Shown here in pieces: positions 9,153 to 17,817 of a DNA stretch of 64,000 nucleotides. Below the pieces are notes generated by a model. It made no database searches and was not told the DNA's origin. It saw nothing but the letters and a program-made list of their open reading frames with translations. This DNA comes from Pedobacter cryotolerans (lineage in GTDB: Bacteria > Bacteroidota > Bacteroidia > Sphingobacteriales > Sphingobacteriaceae): positions 310,001 to 374,000 of the forward strand of contig NZ_SWBO01000001.1 of assembly GCF_005116475.1 (NCBI RefSeq), written 5' to 3'. The translations under genes and the position numbers were made by a program. Every line of letters starts with the position of its first letter. Position 1 is the first letter of the stretch.

Positions 9153-10502
9153 ATGAATTATTCTACTTTAAAAAAGGGTGTTGTTGCATCTCTTGTAGCA
9201 GTAATGGGAGTTACCTCTCTTGCTAGCGCTCAAGATGCTCCAGCAACTACTTCTTCTGCGAAAGTATTCGGCGGAAGAGCACAGTACAGAACTTGGTCAT
9301 TAGGTATCAATGGTGGAGTTTTAGCTCCAGTTGTTGTAACTGGTGGATCAAATGACTTCACTAACTGGGATGTTAACTTAGGTTATGGTATCTCATTACG
9401 TAAGCAATTAGGTCATGCTTTCGGTTTAGAAGGTAACATTTTCCGTGGTAAATTATCTGGAACAAATACAGATGCACCAGGTGGTATCAGAAATGGTGCT
9501 AGAGAATTTGAAACTGATATTCAGTATGCTGCTGATATTAGAGGTGTTGTTAACGTTGCAACTGTTGATTTCTTACGTCGTGAGAATTCAGTTAATTTCT
9601 TCGTTACTGCAGGTTACGGTTTAATGGCTTATAACCCTAAAGTAACTACTGCTGCTGGAACTACAACTGATTTCAAAGGTCAGTATGGTGAAGAGCGTGA
9701 TAATGATTACATCAAAGAAGCTTACATTCCTGTAGGTGCTGGTATCAAATTTAAAGTTTCTGATCGCGTATCTTTCAACTTAGCTTATACAATGAATTTT
9801 GTTGATGGCGATAACGTTGATGGTGTTTATGCAGGTGGTACTTCAAAAGATAGATATTCTTACGCTTCTGCTGGTTTAGAATTCTCTTTAGGTTCGAAAG
9901 CTAAACCTAATTTAGATTGGGTTAACCCAGTAGCTATGATGTATGATGAATTAAAAGATCCTACATTACGTCAAGAAGTTGAAGCATTGAAAAACCGTGT
10001 TTCTAACGTAGAAAAATCTGTTGAAGATTTGAAAAAAGATACTGATGGTGACGGTGTTGCTGATCAATTTGACAAATGTGCTGGTACTCCAGCAGGTACT
10101 AAAGTTGATGGTTCTGGTTGTCCACTTCCAGTTCCAGCTCCAGTAACTACTACTACTGAAACTGCATCTAATGTAACTGGTTTCGAAACTATCCAATTTG
10201 AATTTAACTCTTCAGTTTTAAAAACTGAATCTTACCCAACTTTAGATAAATTATCTTCAGTATTGCGTGAAAACGGTGGTAAAGTAACTACAAAAGGTTA
10301 CGCTTCTAGCGAAGGTACTGCTGCATACAACATGAAGTTATCTAAAGACAGAGCTAATTCTGTTAAAACTTACTTAGTAAACTCTGGCGTTAACGCTAGT
10401 CAAGTTACTGCTAAAGGTTTTGGCGAAGCTAATCCAATCGCTTCTAACGATACTGAAGAAGGTCGTATCCAAAATCGTCGTGTTGAAACTTCAAGAAACT
10501 AA
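9153..10502 (+). CDS. OmpA family outer membrane protein with TSP3 linker
   Basis: Structural outer membrane protein anchoring the membrane to peptidoglycan. Signal peptide with cleavage after about residue 26 (VTSLASAQ|DAP), then an eight-strand-like beta-barrel region (about 45-250), a short helical linker, a thrombospondin type 3 calcium-binding repeat (DTDGDGVADQFDKCAGTPAG, about 295-315) and a C-terminal OmpA/MotB domain (about 345-445) with the peptidoglycan-binding pattern LSKDRANSVKTYL, GFGEANPIASN and NRRVE. Codon use is strongly biased, a good promoter precedes it and a strong terminator follows, all consistent with high expression as a single gene. Confidence 0.93.
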   Translation: MNYSTLKKGVVASLVAVMGVTSLASAQDAPATTSSAKVFGGRAQYRTWSLGINGGVLAPVVVTGGSNDFTNWDVNLGYGISLRKQLGHAFGLEGNIFRGKLSGTNTDAPGGIRNGAREFETDIQYAADIRGVVNVATVDFLRRENSVNFFVTAGYGLMAYNPKVTTAAGTTTDFKGQYGEERDNDYIKEAYIPVGAGIKFKVSDRVSFNLAYTMNFVDGDNVDGVYAGGTSKDRYSYASAGLEFSLGSKAKPNLDWVNPVAMMYDELKDPTLRQEVEALKNRVSNVEKSVEDLKKDTDGDGVADQFDKCAGTPAGTKVDGSGCPLPVPAPVTTTTETASNVTGFETIQFEFNSSVLKTESYPTLDKLSSVLRENGGKVTTKGYASSEGTAAYNMKLSKDRANSVKTYLVNSGVNASQVTAKGFGEANPIASNDTEEGRIQNRRVETSRN

Positions 10503-10517
10503 TCTTTCTTAATTCAA

Positions 10518-10558
10518 TAAAAAAAAGTCCTGACCATTTGGTCGGGACTTTTTTTTTA
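10518..10558 (+). terminator. Intrinsic terminator after the OmpA-like gene
   Basis: AAAAAAGTCCTGACC / GGTCGGGACTTTTTT stem with a short ATTT loop and a run of T, 17 bases after the stop codon. Confidence 0.92.
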
Positions 10559-10573
10559 TGCCTACATTTGTTT

Positions 10574-10717
10574 ATGTACTTTTTTAGAAAAAAAGACCCA
10601 AATCGTCCAACCAATTTTAACCTTAAAGCGATGCACATTATCAATGCATTGGCTATACTGCTATTTCTTGGCGGCATTATTTACAAATTATTTCAACTAT
10701 TCATACTAAAATCTTAA
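10574..10717 (+). CDS. Small single-helix membrane protein (47 aa) upstream of ridA
   Basis: A 47-codon frame starting MYFFRKKDPNRPTNFNLKAM, with one hydrophobic helix (INALAILLFLGGIIYKLF) and a short basic tail. Its TAA overlaps the ridA ATG by one base (TAATG), which suggests translational coupling. The KKDPNRPxNFNLKxMH start looks like a small Bacteroidota family I associate with DUF6728, but I cannot confirm that name without a search. Orientation by positive-inside would put the basic N-terminus in the cytoplasm. Function unknown. The start and coupling are seen; that it is a real gene is inferred from coupling and its protein-like composition. Confidence 0.7.
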   Translation: MYFFRKKDPNRPTNFNLKAMHIINALAILLFLGGIIYKLFQLFILKS

Positions 10718-11097
10718 TGAAAAAAATTATCAATACAACAAATGCACCCGCTCCAATTGGTCCATACAGCCAAGCTGTTATAGCAAATGGATTTTTATTT
10801 GCATCTGGTCAAGTAGCAATCAATCCAGAAAATGGCGAGTTAAGTACAAGTTCAATAGATGAAGAAACTCACCAAGTAATGCGTAACATAAAAGCAGTAT
10901 TAATAGAAGCTGATTACCAATTTGCTCATATCATAAAAACCACAATTTTTCTGTCTGATATGGCTTTATTTGCAGAAGTAAATGAAATATATGGTTCATA
11001 CTTTGATTCTGAATTTCCGGCTCGTGAAACTGTGGCAGTAAAAGGACTACCAAAAGGTGTAAATGTAGAGATTTCAGTTACTGCATATAAAGCATAG
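10717..11097 (+). CDS. ridA: RidA family reactive enamine/imine deaminase
   Basis: Hydrolyses reactive enamine/imine intermediates, such as 2-aminoacrylate from serine/threonine dehydratases, protecting PLP enzymes. The 126-residue protein has the family hallmarks: N-terminal APAPIGPYSQAV, FASGQVAINPENGEL, the helix KAVLIEADYQFAHIIKTTIF, the catalytic arginine in FPARETVAV and the terminal VNVEISVTAY. It is likely a cytosolic homotrimer. It overlaps the preceding 47-codon membrane ORF by one base and is followed after 4 bases by an EamA transporter gene, so the three genes are probably one operon continuing into recG. Confidence 0.93.
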   Translation: MKKIINTTNAPAPIGPYSQAVIANGFLFASGQVAINPENGELSTSSIDEETHQVMRNIKAVLIEADYQFAHIIKTTIFLSDMALFAEVNEIYGSYFDSEFPARETVAVKGLPKGVNVEISVTAYKA

Positions 11098-11101
11098 TTT
11101 T

Positions 11102-12004
11102 TTGAAATCTAAATCACGTTATTTATTAGCAGCGTTTTTATCTGTTGCAATTTGGGGTTTTTTTTCTATCCCACTTAGAAACCTAAAAGCATTTCCTTCT
11201 GAAGAGATTTTATACTATCGCATATTTACATCTTTAATTGTTATATGGGTTGCGATATTATTGTTCAGAAGAAAGTATTTAAGGCAAGATTTTCAATATT
11301 ATAAATCAGTTACTTTAAAAGAGAGAAAGATTATTATATGGCAAATTGTTGGTGCCTCTATATTGCTAACGCTAAACTGGTATACTTTCATCTATGCGGT
11401 AAATAATGTGAGCTTAAAATCAGCAGCATTTGCTTATATGGTATGCCCCTTAATTACTGCATTTGGTGGTTTTTTAATTCTTAAGGAAGAACTTTCAAGA
11501 ATTAAATTGATTGCGTTAGGCATTGCCTTGCTAAGTATTGTTTTATTAGCTACGGGGTCTATAATTGAGGTTTTATGGTCGGTTGGCATTGCGGCATTAT
11601 ATGCTTTTTATTTAATTATTCAGCGTAAAATGCAGCATTTAGATAAGTTGAATGTTTTAGCGCTTCAAATAGCTATAGCCGTAATTTTAATGATGCCATT
11701 TTATTTATATCATCATGAGGCTTTTCCGGAAGGGTTATGGTTTTGGAGTCACATCACGATCATAGCAATAGTATTTACGGTAATTCCACTATTTTTAAGT
11801 TTGTATGCGCTAATTGGTATACCATCATCAACGTTAGGCATTATCATTTACCTTAATCCAATTATCGCTTTTGCCATAGCTGTTTTATATTTTGATGAGC
11901 AAATTAGTTTTAATCAGTTATTAGCATATTTATTATTGTTATTTGCTGTTTTCTTATTTAATTGGTACTTGATAAAAGATATCTTTAATTTTAAAAGAAA
12001 ATAA
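11102..12004 (+). CDS. EamA family transporter (RarD/DMT superfamily)
   Basis: About ten hydrophobic helices in 300 residues, in two EamA repeats of about 140 residues; the N-terminus LLAAFLSVAIWGFFSIPLRN and the LNWYTFIYAVNNVSLKSAAF segment are typical of the RarD branch of drug/metabolite transporters. Substrate unknown; family members export amino acids or metabolites. The start is TTG at 11102, four bases after the ridA stop, with no better in-frame start. recG follows after 7 bases, also with a TTG start, so low initiation efficiency may be part of operon control. Confidence 0.85.
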   Translation: MKSKSRYLLAAFLSVAIWGFFSIPLRNLKAFPSEEILYYRIFTSLIVIWVAILLFRRKYLRQDFQYYKSVTLKERKIIIWQIVGASILLTLNWYTFIYAVNNVSLKSAAFAYMVCPLITAFGGFLILKEELSRIKLIALGIALLSIVLLATGSIIEVLWSVGIAALYAFYLIIQRKMQHLDKLNVLALQIAIAVILMMPFYLYHHEAFPEGLWFWSHITIIAIVFTVIPLFLSLYALIGIPSSTLGIIIYLNPIIAFAIAVLYFDEQISFNQLLAYLLLLFAVFLFNWYLIKDIFNFKRK

Positions 12005-12011
12005 TATCGCT

Positions 12012-14117
12012 TTGTTTGCTACTAATTTAGATACACCATTAGTTTACTTAAAAGGCGTTGGCCCTAAACGAGCTGAACTCTTGCAAAAGGAGTTGGGTAT
12101 ATCTACCTATGAGCAACTTTTAAATCATTATCCTTTTAGGTATATAGATAGAACAAGATTTTATAAAATTAATGAGCTAAACCCCGAAATGCCTTTGGTG
12201 CAGGTTGTGGGCAAGATTATTAGCAAGGAAATAGTTGGAGAAAAGCAGAAAAAACGAATTGTTGCAAAATTTGCTGATGAAACTGGTACAATGGACTTGG
12301 TTTGGTTTCAAAGTTTAAAATGGGTTGAAGAAAATGTGATGAGAGGTACTACTTACATCGCCTTTGGCAAACCCGCTCTGTTTGGGAGCAGTTTTAGTAT
12401 ATCTCACCCTGATTTAGAAACTTATCCCAGACAAACTGGTATAACTGGTAATTTAACCTTACAACCAATTTACCATACCAGCGAAAAAATGAAGAAAGGG
12501 TTTTTGGATAGTAAGGGTATCCAGAAGTTAGTTCATCATATTATTGAATTACATATTAACGAAGTTAGAGAAACTTTACCTTCGTATGTTTTAGAGAAGT
12601 ATAAACTAATCAGTAGAAGGGATGCTTTAATTCATGTTCACTTTCCGGCAAATACTACCATGCTACAACATGCAGAGCGGAGATTGAAATTTGAAGAGCT
12701 TTTTTTTATCCAACTTCAGCTGTTGCATAATAAACAATTAAGAAGTCTGAAATATAAAGGGGCTCTTTTTAATACCGTTGGAGATAAAGTTAACATCTTT
12801 TATAAAACGATGCTTCCCTTTGATTTAACTAATGCTCAAAAACGAGTAATTAAAGAAATTAGGTTAGATACCCAAAGGGGAAGCCAAATGAACCGATTGA
12901 TACAAGGTGACGTTGGCAGTGGTAAAACAGTGGTGGCTTTAATGAGCATGCTCTTAGCAAACGATAACGGTTACCAAGCTTGTATGATGGCTCCTACCGA
13001 AATTTTAGCACGTCAACATTATCAATCCTTAATTGATTTGTTAAAAGGAGAATTGGTAAATATTGGTATCCTAACGGGAAATACAACTAAAAAGCAAAGA
13101 ACAATTTTGCACCAACAATTAGAAAGTGGTGAGATTGATATTTTAGTTGGCACCCATGCTTTGATAGAGGATAAGGTTCAATTTAAAAACCTCGGTTTAG
13201 TTGTAATAGATGAGCAGCATCGATTTGGAGTTGAACAACGAGCTAAACTATGGCGCAAAAATGTAATTCCGCCACATATTTTGGTAATGACAGCTACACC
13301 TATTCCAAGAACTTTAGCCATGACTTTATATGGCGATTTAGATGTTTCTGTTATTGATGAATTGCCTGTGGGTAGAAAACCGATTGAAACGCTGCACTTA
13401 TACGAAAGCCAGCGTTTACGAATGTTTGGTTTTATGAAACAAGAAATTGCGAAAGGCCGCCAAGTTTACATTGTTTATCCTTTAATTGAAGAGAGTAAAA
13501 AGCTAGATTTAATGCATTTAGAAGCTGGAATAGAGCAAATGCGTTTTGAATTTCCATTACCAAATTATCAAATAAGTAAAGTGCATGGGCAAATGCCAAA
13601 TGCCGACAAGCAATACGAAATGCAGCAATTTATTGATGGTAAAAGCCAAATTATGGTAGCTACTACGGTAATTGAAGTTGGCGTAAACGTACCAAATGCA
13701 TCGGTTATGATTATTGAAAATGCAGAGCGATTTGGACTGTCACAACTGCATCAGTTACGTGGTAGGGTTGGTAGAGGTGCAGAACAATCATATTGCATTT
13801 TAATGTCGGGGAATAAGTTAGGGCCAAACTCAAAACTACGCTTAGAAACCATGGTTAAAACAAACAATGGTTTCGAAATATCTGAAATTGACTTACAATT
13901 ACGTGGACCAGGTGATATTACAGGTACACAGCAAAGTGGTGTTTTAGAATTGAAAATGGCCAACTTGGCAAAAGATCAGATTATTTTACAAGAGGCTAGA
14001 AATACAGTCATAGAGATTTTTGGAAAAGATGCCATGTTAGAATTGCCAGAAAATATTTTGCTTAAAAATTATTTAAGCAAAAAGGCTAGAGCAATCGCTT
14101 TAGACAAGATTTCTTAA
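12012..14117 (+). CDS. recG: ATP-dependent DNA helicase RecG
   Basis: Branch-migration helicase that regresses stalled forks and processes Holliday junctions. The 701 residues follow the family order: N-terminal helix with LKGVGPKRAELL, OB-fold wedge domain (about 65-155), helicase motor with Walker A GDVGSGKT (about residue 298), the Q-type box VVIDEQHRFGVEQR, motif III TATPIPRT, and the C-terminal lobe with TTVIEVGVNVPNA and LHQLRGRVGRG. The start is TTG at 12012, 7 bases from the transporter stop. All key motifs are intact. Confidence 0.96.
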   Translation: MFATNLDTPLVYLKGVGPKRAELLQKELGISTYEQLLNHYPFRYIDRTRFYKINELNPEMPLVQVVGKIISKEIVGEKQKKRIVAKFADETGTMDLVWFQSLKWVEENVMRGTTYIAFGKPALFGSSFSISHPDLETYPRQTGITGNLTLQPIYHTSEKMKKGFLDSKGIQKLVHHIIELHINEVRETLPSYVLEKYKLISRRDALIHVHFPANTTMLQHAERRLKFEELFFIQLQLLHNKQLRSLKYKGALFNTVGDKVNIFYKTMLPFDLTNAQKRVIKEIRLDTQRGSQMNRLIQGDVGSGKTVVALMSMLLANDNGYQACMMAPTEILARQHYQSLIDLLKGELVNIGILTGNTTKKQRTILHQQLESGEIDILVGTHALIEDKVQFKNLGLVVIDEQHRFGVEQRAKLWRKNVIPPHILVMTATPIPRTLAMTLYGDLDVSVIDELPVGRKPIETLHLYESQRLRMFGFMKQEIAKGRQVYIVYPLIEESKKLDLMHLEAGIEQMRFEFPLPNYQISKVHGQMPNADKQYEMQQFIDGKSQIMVATTVIEVGVNVPNASVMIIENAERFGLSQLHQLRGRVGRGAEQSYCILMSGNKLGPNSKLRLETMVKTNNGFEISEIDLQLRGPGDITGTQQSGVLELKMANLAKDQIILQEARNTVIEIFGKDAMLELPENILLKNYLSKKARAIALDKIS

Positions 14118-14219
14118 CCCCAAACCCCTAAAGGGGCTTTTGCTAACAGAAATAATTATCTTTTCTTTTTTGAAAAAATAGGGTGTTAAAATTAGAGCCC
14201 CTTTAGGGGTTTGGGGTTT
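14112..14219. repeat. Nested palindrome pair between recG and the serine hydrolase gene
   Basis: AACCCCAAACCCCTAAAGGGGC at one end and its inverse at the other, about 50 bases apart, fill the space between the two convergent genes. Each arm also contains the self-complementary CCCCTAAAGGGG (or CCCCTTTAGGGG). It may end transcription from both sides; it looks like a Bacteroidota intergenic repeat more than a standard terminator. Confidence 0.7.
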
Positions 14220-15454
14220 TAATCCTCATCGCTACCAGGTAAACTACCAGCACCACTATAAGCACCTTTACGGATGATTGGCATTTTTAGATATTTATAC
14301 AACTCATCTAATTGCATTAAACTTCCATTGGTTTTGTTACCCAAGAAAATAACCACAATATCCTTATCTAAATCGCGAACATAAATATGGCGGAAACCAT
14401 GCCACCAACCTGTGTGGTAAACTACTTTATCCATGCCTTTTCCATCAAACATTCTCCAACCATAGCCATAGTTAAAGTGACCATTTACAGGTTTATTTCT
14501 GCCTACGTAAGCTGAGTCTAAACTTTTATTGGTCAACAGTCTTTCGTTTTTTAAATATTTATCAAACAATACCAAATCATGTATGGTGCTATAAATTCCT
14601 TTATCGCCAACAGGGCCATCTAAAAAGTTTTGTGCTACCGAGTATTTAAAATTGTTGCGATCATGCCCAACTACATCAACAGGGATTTTTTCATATTCTG
14701 CTTTTGAATAAACATGGGTGTTTTTCATCCCGGCAGGTTTAAACACATTTTCCATCATGAATTGCGAATAACGTTTGCCAGATACTTTTTCTATGATGCC
14801 ACCCAAAACCATATAGTTTGAGTTGTTATAATGAAATCTGTTATCGGGTTTGGCATAAGGATTGGGTTTTTTATCAGCGATAACCTGCAGCACATCCTGA
14901 TTAGAAATCCCCTTTTTCATATCTTTCTTTTCCTTGCGCCAAATGTCATCTATAAAGTAAACGTAATTCATCATTCCACTTCGGTGGGATAAAAGCATAT
15001 TTACTGTTATACCATCATAAGGAAAGTTGGGGAAAAACTTTTTAACATCATCGGTTAAATTCAATTTTCCAGCTTCTATTAATTGCATAATTGCAACGCC
15101 TGTAAAAGTTTTGGTAATTGACGCCAACTCAAATTCAGAGTTTATTTTAAGGCTATCGCGATGTAAATAATCTGCCCAACCTTTAGCACCTTGATAAATA
15201 ATTTTACCTTTTTTGGCTACTAAAATGTTGCCATTAAAGCCATATTTTCGATGCAAATTTTCTGCAAAATCGGCAATCCATTTGTCTTCTTTTTTTGGAT
15301 TGTAAACCAATAAAGTACTATCTGCTTTATCGTCTTCTTTAATCCTAACTTTTTTATCGGCAGCTGCCTTTTTAACTTTTTCTTCTTTTGAGGTGCAAGC
15401 GGAGAGCGAAATAATGGTTAAAGCAAATGCAGTGATTAGTAAACGAAACTTCAT
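14219..15454 (-). CDS. Serine hydrolase, beta-lactamase/penicillin-binding family lipoprotein
   Basis: Class C beta-lactamase fold (PF00144 group), acting outside the cytoplasmic membrane. The N-terminus is a lipoprotein signal with lipobox SLSAC. The active site is visible: nucleophile motif SITK in ELASITKTFTG (SxxK), the second motif YNN in FHYNNSNYMVLGG and the third motif HTG in VVYHTGWWHGF. Members act as D-aminopeptidases, esterases or carboxypeptidases; true beta-lactamase activity is not implied. 411 residues, normal length. Transcribed alone, convergent with recG. Confidence 0.88.
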   Translation of the reverse strand: MKFRLLITAFALTIISLSACTSKEEKVKKAAADKKVRIKEDDKADSTLLVYNPKKEDKWIADFAENLHRKYGFNGNILVAKKGKIIYQGAKGWADYLHRDSLKINSEFELASITKTFTGVAIMQLIEAGKLNLTDDVKKFFPNFPYDGITVNMLLSHRSGMMNYVYFIDDIWRKEKKDMKKGISNQDVLQVIADKKPNPYAKPDNRFHYNNSNYMVLGGIIEKVSGKRYSQFMMENVFKPAGMKNTHVYSKAEYEKIPVDVVGHDRNNFKYSVAQNFLDGPVGDKGIYSTIHDLVLFDKYLKNERLLTNKSLDSAYVGRNKPVNGHFNYGYGWRMFDGKGMDKVVYHTGWWHGFRHIYVRDLDKDIVVIFLGNKTNGSLMQLDELYKYLKMPIIRKGAYSGAGSLPGSDED

Positions 15455-15810
15455 GTAGATAGAGATACAGGTTTAAAAAGTTGGCAAAATAAGGATTATT
15501 GCCTTTTTAAACGCAAAAGAGTTTTAAACATTGTTATGTTTTTAGAATTTGAGAAGAAAGTTATAAATGATAAAAGCAGAAGTTGATTGTGGGTAACTAA
15601 TCTGGATACGACCACTTTATATTGTAAAATAAACCCAATTGCAGCGAACACGAAGGGCTAAACCTTTGGTTGCCCGAAGTAAAGCGGAAAGTGGGGCTAC
15701 AGCTTGCCAAGAACCGCTTTCCAATGTTTTTCTAATGTTTATGTAACGTTTCTAAATAAATTTAATTTAAGTGCCAAAAAGGTTAAATTTGGGAAAAAAA
15801 TAATAACAAC
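15455..15810. other. 356-base intergenic region with a GC-rich block
   Basis: No plausible gene seen. Bases about 15640-15725 are clearly richer in G and C than the surroundings and contain short imperfect inversions (GGGCTAAACC / GGTTGCCC; GGAAAG / CTTTCC), suggesting an intergenic repeat copy. The fumC promoter lies at the right end. Confidence 0.5.
15784..15791 (+). promoter_or_regulatory. Candidate -7 promoter element for fumC
   Basis: TAAATTTG matches TAnnTTTG, 19 bases before the fumC ATG, giving a very short leader. No clear -33 TTG. Confidence 0.45.
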
Positions 15811-17208
15811 ATGAGTTTTAGAATAGAACACGATACCATGGGCGAGGTTCAGGTGCCTGCAGATAAATATTGGGGTGCACAAACCGAACGTTCGCGTAAC
15901 AATTTTAAAATTGGTCCGGAGGCAAGTATGCCGAAAGAAATTATACATGCTTTTGGTTATTTGAAAAAAGCAGCAGCATTAGCTAATGCCGAATTAGGTG
16001 TTTTAACAACTGATAAAGCACAATTAATTGCCAATGCTTGCGATGAAGTTATTGCAGGTAAACTTGATGCAGAATTTCCGTTGGTAATTTGGCAAACAGG
16101 TTCTGGTACGCAAAGCAACATGAATGCAAATGAGGTTATTGCCAATAGAGCACATGTTTTAAATGGTGGTAACTTAGCTGATGATAAAAAAGTGTTACAT
16201 CCGAATGATGATGTAAATAAATCTCAATCGAGTAATGATACTTACCCAACTGCGATGCATATTGCAGCTTACAAACAAGCGGTAGAAATTACCATTCCTG
16301 GGTTAGAAAAATTAAGAAATACTTTGGCGAAAAAAGCTGCGGGGTGGAATGATATTGTAAAAACTGGTCGTACGCATTTTATGGATGCAACACCCTTAAC
16401 TTTAGGGCAAGAATTTTCTGGTTATGTACAGCAAATAGACAATGGCATTAGAGCAATTAAAAATGCTTTGGTAATGATTAGCGAATTGGCTCTGGGAGGT
16501 ACTGCAGTTGGTACTGGATTAAATACACCGGCTGGATATGATGTTTTGGTGGCTAAAAAAATTGCAGAATTAACAGGTTTAGGTTTTGTAACTGCACCAA
16601 ATAAATTCGAAGCTTTAGCAGCTCATGATGCAATGGTAGAATTATCTGGCGCTTACAAACGCGTTGCGGTTTCTTTAATGAAAGTGGCTAACGACATTAG
16701 AATGTTAAGTTCTGGTCCGCGATCGGGAATTGGAGAAATCATTATTCCGGATAATGAACCAGGCTCATCTATTATGCCAGGAAAAGTTAATCCGACACAG
16801 CCAGAAGCGATGACAATGGTTTGTGCACAGGTAATGGGTAACGATGTAACCGTAGGTATTGGCGGTAGCAATGGTCATTTTGAATTAAATGTTTTTAAAC
16901 CAGTTATTGCAGCTAATGTTTTACAAAGCGGACGTTTAATTGGTGATGCTTGTGTTTCGTTTAATGATAAATGTGCAGAAGGTATTGAGCCTAATAAACC
17001 AATGATTAAACAACACATGGAAAATTCTTTGATGTTGGTTACAGCTTTAAATCCGCATGTTGGTTATGAAAATGCAGCAAAAATTGCTAAAAAAGCGCAC
17101 AAAGAAAATAAAACTTTACGCGAAGCTGCTGTAGAATTAGGGTTGTTAACCGACGAGCAATTTACCGCTTGGGTTAAACCAGAAGATATGGTTGGAAGTT
17201 TGAAATAA
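15811..17208 (+). CDS. fumC: Class II fumarate hydratase
   Basis: Interconverts fumarate and malate in the TCA cycle. It is a 465-residue member of the fumarase/aspartase superfamily with [22 protein letters not shown] at the N-terminus (conserved fumarase start), [33 protein letters not shown] with the catalytic His, and the family signature [16 protein letters not shown] with the mobile-loop serine. These features separate it from aspartase and argininosuccinate lyase. Cytosolic homotetramer. Followed by a lipoprotein and an S1/P1 nuclease gene, which look functionally unrelated. Confidence 0.97.
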   Translation: MSFRIEHDTMGEVQVPADKYWGAQTERSRNNFKIGPEASMPKEIIHAFGYLKKAAALANAELGVLTTDKAQLIANACDEVIAGKLDAEFPLVIWQTGSGTQSNMNANEVIANRAHVLNGGNLADDKKVLHPNDDVNKSQSSNDTYPTAMHIAAYKQAVEITIPGLEKLRNTLAKKAAGWNDIVKTGRTHFMDATPLTLGQEFSGYVQQIDNGIRAIKNALVMISELALGGTAVGTGLNTPAGYDVLVAKKIAELTGLGFVTAPNKFEALAAHDAMVELSGAYKRVAVSLMKVANDIRMLSSGPRSGIGEIIIPDNEPGSSIMPGKVNPTQPEAMTMVCAQVMGNDVTVGIGGSNGHFELNVFKPVIAANVLQSGRLIGDACVSFNDKCAEGIEPNKPMIKQHMENSLMLVTALNPHVGYENAAKIAKKAHKENKTLREAAVELGLLTDEQFTAWVKPEDMVGSLK

Positions 17209-17329
17209 TCCCCTCCTAACCTTCCGCCGCGGCTGGGAGGGATGTTAAGCGTAAAAATCCAAACTTTAATATGTTGCGAAACTTCAATAATTTTACTGTC
17301 CAAAAGTCCCTTCTCCTTCGGGGAAGGGA
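17208..17329. repeat. Two short palindromic intergenic repeats after fumC
   Basis: One imperfect palindrome at 17208-17242 (ATCCCCTCC ... GGGAGGGAT around a GC-rich CCGCCGCGG centre) and a second at 17307-17329 (TCCCTTCTCC / GGGGAAGGGA). The first may act as the fumC terminator. Confidence 0.6.
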
Positions 17330-17336
17330 TTTATGG

Positions 17337-17816
17337 ATGGTGATGATTTTCCTTCTAGCTTTTTACCTTTCCTGCACCCGTTTACCCAACGTACAAGGTA
17401 AGGGTGAGGCTTTGCTGCAAGGCGTTTGGAAACAGGATAGCATTGCAAACGCAGATCAATTGTTAAACTACACCAAGCATCAATTTAAAATAACCTGCGA
17501 TTCGTTTTACGTAGATTTAACAACTTATTCTAAAGTAAATTATTACGAAGATAGCTGCTTTAATAACGGGGTTTGGAAGGAATACGCCAAAGGAACCTAT
17601 GTAGTTAAAGGCGATACTTTAATGCTAAATGGTACGTTTACCAAAGCAAATTATAAACAAAAAGTTTCTGGCTGTTACCGCAACGGAAGATATTTAACCA
17701 GTTTTATGATCAAATCTTCTGGAGCCAATCAATTGGTTTTAGCAAGTTTAAATGATCAAAGGGAATGTATATTGGCACTAAAAGAAAAAATTACTTGTGT
17801 GCCTAAAGAATTATAA
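17337..17816 (+). CDS. Hypothetical lipoprotein downstream of fumC
   Basis: 159 residues. The start at 17337 gives MVMIFLLAFYLSC, a compact lipoprotein signal with lipobox FYLSC; an earlier in-frame ATG at 17271 would add 22 residues translated from a palindromic repeat and is unlikely. The mature part is rich in short beta-like segments (GVWKQDSI, GTYVVKGDTLMLNGTF) and has six cysteines, a pattern of small lipocalin-like outer membrane lipoproteins. Function unknown. Proteins of this type following fumC are sometimes labelled fumarate hydratase by neighbour transfer; nothing here supports such activity. One base separates it from the nuclease gene. Confidence 0.7.
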   Translation: MVMIFLLAFYLSCTRLPNVQGKGEALLQGVWKQDSIANADQLLNYTKHQFKITCDSFYVDLTTYSKVNYYEDSCFNNGVWKEYAKGTYVVKGDTLMLNGTFTKANYKQKVSGCYRNGRYLTSFMIKSSGANQLVLASLNDQRECILALKEKITCVPKEL

Positions 17817-17817
17817 A

